Positions 60,791-64,000 of a DNA stretch of 64,000 bases are shown in pieces. Each line of letters starts with the position of its first letter. Positions within the stretch are counted from its first letter, which is position 1. The stretch comes from Metaphire vulgaris (Eukaryota; Annelida; Clitellata; Crassiclitellata; Megascolecidae): NCBI GenBank assembly GCA_018105865.1, contig CM030851.1, forward strand, positions 6,557,328-6,621,327, given 5' to 3'. A program made the position numbers and the translations under genes. The notes under the pieces are model-generated. The model saw nothing but the letters and a program-made list of their open reading frames with translations, was not told the origin of the DNA and made no database searches.

Positions 60791-61066
60791 GGTAGTAGTA
60801 AGTATAGTGTCCCAACAGGGGATTATATTTGGTTGTGGTGACCGCCGGCCTATCTGCAAACACGCTATAGAGTAATTTTAATTGGTGTTTTAACCTATTT
60901 AAGCTCAACAGCGCAGTGCTTAAAAGGCTATTTAGCGAGCTCACAGTTCTACAGCGGCAACACTTTCAGCTTCGGCTTAACGTCTTCTATGTACATTGAC
61001 CAGATGCTGTCAGTTGACAAACTTGACTTTCAATATAAATGTCATTGATGTATTCCTTAAACGGAT

Positions 61067-61138
61067 GGCTCGTTGGTCTAGGGGTATGATTCTCGCTTCG
61101 GGTGCGAGAGGTCCCGGGTTCAATTCCCGGACGAGCCC
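61067..61138 (+). tRNA. tRNA-Pro, anticodon CGG
   Basis: A 72-base intronless cloverleaf. The acceptor stem GGCTCGT pairs with ACGAGCC, and the discriminator base is C. The D-arm region is GGTCTAGGGGTATGATTC; the anticodon stem CTCGC/GCGAG encloses the loop TTCGGGT with anticodon CGG, which reads the proline codon CCG. The T arm is GTCCCGGGTTCAATTCCCGG. The A and B box promoters are intact, and a TTTT pol III terminator follows at about 61143. It looks like a genuine gene rather than a SINE head because every stem pairs. Confidence 0.95.
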
Positions 61139-61765
61139 TAACCTTTTGGAATTAACCAGTTCCAACATAAGACTGATCTGAAATAAAGGAATCGTGCTTT
61201 TAAAAAAATGGAAATTCCCTCTTCTATTCAACGCAGCTGTAGACTACGGCCTAGGGCCTTAAGGCTATAATAAAAAACAGTAGACATGCACAGACAGTGA
61301 TCGATTTCATAAAAAACAGCGGAATCAGCCTATAGCCACCCCCAATACTTTAGACTAACAATAGAAGGACCGTAAAACGAAAGCCAACACGTTCGTATTC
61401 GATCGCTGGAGGCTCAGCCTAGACTCCAGCCCAGCATTTCGGACTTTGGATACGGCATGACTTCTGCAATTTTTCTGTTAAGAAAAGCTTTGAAATTCTC
61501 ATTTAACTTTGGACACTGATTCCAAGTTTGCCGCGAGATGGGGACTATTAGCCAAAGTGATGGGCAACTAACTAAAAATATTAGTTAAACTATAAAATAA
61601 ATTTCAACTAAAAATAAGTAGTTAAACTTTTAGAATTGCTAACTAACTTATCTAAAATAGTTAATGAAACTAAAAAAATAGTTAAGCGTTTGCAACTAAT
61701 TTAGAACTATTTTTCATGTATCAAGTATGTGTTCATGAAAACAATAAACAGACGATGCTGGCAGC

Positions 61766-62993
61766 CAGGGGCGTAAATCAATGGTGATTTTCTGGGTCCG
61801 ACCCACCCACTTTTTTAGTTGGGTCCGGCCAGGCAATGGACCCACCCACTTTTTGAGATGAATTGTTTATTATTATTCGCAGACAATTAACGGAGTGAGA
61901 ACAGCTAGATTTATTTTGCCCCCAATTATGTAACTCAGAAAGACCTGCGATGTTTCGATTCGCGTCTGACTGGCTATCTAGGTATTATTTAGCTCTATGG
62001 ATAAACGTGACGTCACATTTTTGCATCCGTACGACTCCATTTTGTCATTTTTAGGTCTTTGGTTCGGTCAACGTGAAAACGTTTCTGAGCAATTGTTAAT
62101 TATTATTTACTGTCTATCCTGCATTTATCATTAAGTGCTTCTAGATAATAATTTATTTTGTTTGATGCAAAAATAGAATTGTTTTCACTTTTCAAATTTG
62201 TACGATTAATCTTTAAGTTCATTTTGATTAGTTGCTTTCTTTTATGACACTTTGCAAAGGTGAGTCTTACGTCATTAAAACACAATAAAATTTTAATTGA
62301 AGAAGGAAGTTCGCGACCTGTTTCCCTGTGTTATGTGTGTCATTCATCTGCTTGACCAGTGTCCAGCATCTTCAGACAGAAGCTGAACGTTCATTCAGAC
62401 AGTTTGAGACAACTTAAAACGTGGCTAAAGTACGATGAAGGAAAGAAAGCTCAACACGGTGGCAGTTTGCCACATTCACCAGGATCTGTTGAATCGCATT
62501 GACATGGATGCAGTCATGCACGATTTTGTGAGTCGTTCAGATTCTTGCAAGAACATTTTCGGGAACATTCTGGCATGACTGGAACTCTGATCTATTGAGC
62601 TTACTACAGCAGCAATTGCATTGTGACTTACTATTGTGTTTGTTTGTTTCAAAGTGCATTGCTACATGTACATTACTATTTGTTTTTAGACTTTTTGTCA
62701 ATCTCTGCAAGTATTATACAATGTTGTTCGCATTTCAATGACCTTTGCTCTGGTATGGGCTCTTTAATTAATTCATTCATGTATCGAGTTCCACATAATT
62801 GACATTTGACAATGCTTGACGACTTGAAAACTGCAATGGTTTGCTGGTTTAAGTATGATAATTATAATAATGTATTGAATTATTACCACTGAGCACTGGC
62901 AAGGCTTGTTTCAATAAACATTGTTTTGTGACAGCACAATTTAAAATTTTCATTTGGACCCACCCACCTTTTTACACAGATCTAAACCCTGCT
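61766..62993 (+). mobile_element. hAT element with transposase remnant (inner)
   Basis: Left end CAGGGGCGTAAATCAATGG, with GGGTCCGACCCACCCAC further in; right end in reverse (AG)CAGGGTTTAGATC, with GGTGGGTGGGTCC further in. A perfect 8-bp duplication CTGGCAGC flanks it (61758-61765, 62994-63001). It contains the C-terminal remnant of a transposase at 62370-62578. Confidence 0.8.
62370..62578 (+). pseudogene. hAT transposase C-terminal (dimerisation) domain remnant
   Basis: Three overlapping frames read TEAERSFRQ, then RQLKTWLK, then STMKERKLNTVAVCHIHQDL followed by DMDAVMHDFVSRSDS and a stop. The order AERxFSxLxxLKTWLRxTMxxxRL is the hallmark of the hAT dimerisation domain at the C-terminus of these transposases. 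Two frame changes, and no upstream DDE region recognised, show that it is dead. It is the only transposase-like hAT coding sequence seen in the window. Confidence 0.75.
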
Positions 62994-63860
62994 CTGGCAG
63001 CATCAACACTGGCCAGCATCAACACGTCAGTCAATGAACCATTGAATTAATTAATCATTGCATTTCCCGCTTACCAACGAGATCAAAGATCGTAAGTAAG
63101 TAAAACTACACTGGTCTCTGACCAAGATCAGTGATATATGGTGTTATCGTTGTCAATAAAAAAATTACCCAGAAAGAAATAGATAAAAAGGTACTGTAAT
63201 TTCGGATCACCAACTAAAATTTTTAGTTAAACTATTTAGTTATTAACTAATTTTTTTAGTTAAACTATCATTTAACTAAACTATTTATATTTAATTAAAC
63301 TATGAAAAACTTTAAAAAGTAGTTAAACTTTTTTAACGCAACTAATTAATGGTTGCCCATCACTGTTAGTTGCTACGTCGACTACAGTTTAACACTGCCT
63401 CAAAGGAAGTAGGGTCTAATCTGCGATTGATCAGCAACGTATGCTCGGCTGTACGGTTCAGTTTTAGAATATTTCAGGTCTAATCAGTCTAATCTGCTAA
63501 AGTCCGTTATAATTTTATACGAATGAGCTGAAGATTCAATCAGTCTAACTTTCTCTACTCCTCTGTCTTCCTCTTCTTCCTTTATAGTGATTTTCTTCCG
63601 TCAGTAGCAGGTGCATGTTGAGCGGCTTTCTATCATGTCAGTGTGTTCATGTCCTCCTCTTTGCACCAATCGTTCGCCTGCTAATTTCTGCGCGTTGGTT
63701 TGCCTCTGTCTTGCCATTTGTTGCTCAAAGCTCTAATTCTTTCGTTAAATACTAACTTCAAGCTGGACATTAGCACTACATATAGTAGAGAGTGGCACTG
63801 TAACGGTTACCGCTGGTTTGCCCCCATTACCGCGGCAATTACTGCTGTAACGGGTTATGG

Positions 63861-63899
63861 TCACGCGGTAATACCGCGTGAACGCGAATATTTTCGCGT
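63861..63899. repeat. Two adjacent GC-rich hairpins
   Basis: TCACGCGGTA-A-TACCGCGTGA (63861-63881) is followed at once by ACGCGAA-TATT-TTCGCGT (63882-63899). Each is a perfect inverted repeat. Confidence 0.9.
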
Positions 63900-64000
63900 T
63901 AGCGGCAGCAGTATTATTAATAACGTAATAATAATAATATTGATGGCGCTGTGAAGGTCTTCTTGCTTTTCTGTATGTTTGCCTATAAGTATTCAGAGTA

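Larger units (their letters stand above)
53103..61066. other. Transposon-dense region after the NMRAL1-like gene
   Basis: No host protein gene seen. It starts with the NMRAL1-like 3' UTR (with a hAT at 53369). 53700-55300 is AT-rich with nothing recognised. Then follow a LINE scrap (55340), a (CTA)n tract (55690), the GC-rich repeat copy C with a nested hAT (56080-57465), and a cluster of hAT elements from 58144 to 60583. 57470-58140 and 58690-59450 hold nothing I recognise. Confidence 0.65.
61555..63365. mobile_element. hAT-like element with TTTAGTTAAAC-rich ends (outer)
   Basis: Left end AAGTGATGGGCAACTAAC; right end in reverse CAGTGATGGGCAACCATT. Both ends then contain many TTAGTTAAACTA-like words in inverted arrangement. 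The target duplication is unclear. The element at 61766-62993 is inserted within it. Confidence 0.65.
61139..64000. other. Right end of window: nested hAT elements, no host gene
   Basis: 61150-61550 shows nothing recognisable. 61555-63365 is a nested transposon pair. 63370-63800 shows nothing. 63861-63899 carries two GC-rich hairpins. The final open frame (63700-63954) has no recognisable similarity. Confidence 0.6.

Overview
This is a stretch of nuclear DNA from an animal, most likely a marine invertebrate. The evidence is four spliced metazoan protein genes with GT-AG (and some GC-AG) introns, one eukaryotic tRNA gene, LINE and SINE retroelements, many hAT-type DNA transposons, and abundant microsatellites. 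I cannot fix the phylum from the sequence.

Layout. (1) 0.3-5.1 kb, minus strand: an NCOA5-like RNA-binding protein (Arg/Ser-rich region, RRM, then DPYxRG/proline repeats); its 3' exons run off the left edge. (2) 5.1-13.7 kb: gap between divergent genes, filled with LINE remnants, a pogo-like MITE carrying a hAT insertion, duplicated AT-rich blocks, a (CAC)n tract and a foldback element. (3) 13.7-25.1 kb, plus strand: PIAS, an E3 SUMO ligase, with ten coding exons resolved and only the first exon not found. (4) 26.3-35.2 kb, minus strand: the complete ten-exon gene for coatomer subunit epsilon (COPE), tail-to-tail with PIAS. (5) 35.2-42.9 kb: repeat-rich gap with a LINE, a GC-rich repeat family, an array of inverted CCAAT motifs and a long (TATC)n tract. 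(6) 43.0-53.1 kb, plus strand: an NmrA-like NAD(P)-sensor gene (NMRAL1/HSCARG type), six exons, with one apparent single-base frameshift and a transposon at a splice donor. (7) 53.1-64.0 kb: transposon-dense DNA holding a tRNA-Pro(CGG) gene and a degraded hAT transposase.

The four protein genes are housekeeping or signalling genes with no evident functional link: transcription coactivation/RNA binding, SUMO ligation, COPI vesicle coat, redox sensing. The most distinctive feature is a swarm of short non-autonomous hAT elements ending in variants of CAGNGGCGTAGCC. Many are flanked by 8-bp target-site duplications, some are nested in each other, and one duplicated a 5' splice site. A second is an unusual number of GC-AG introns. 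A third is a 2-kb inverted-repeat element that encodes broken pieces of a conserved protein I cannot place in a named transposase family.
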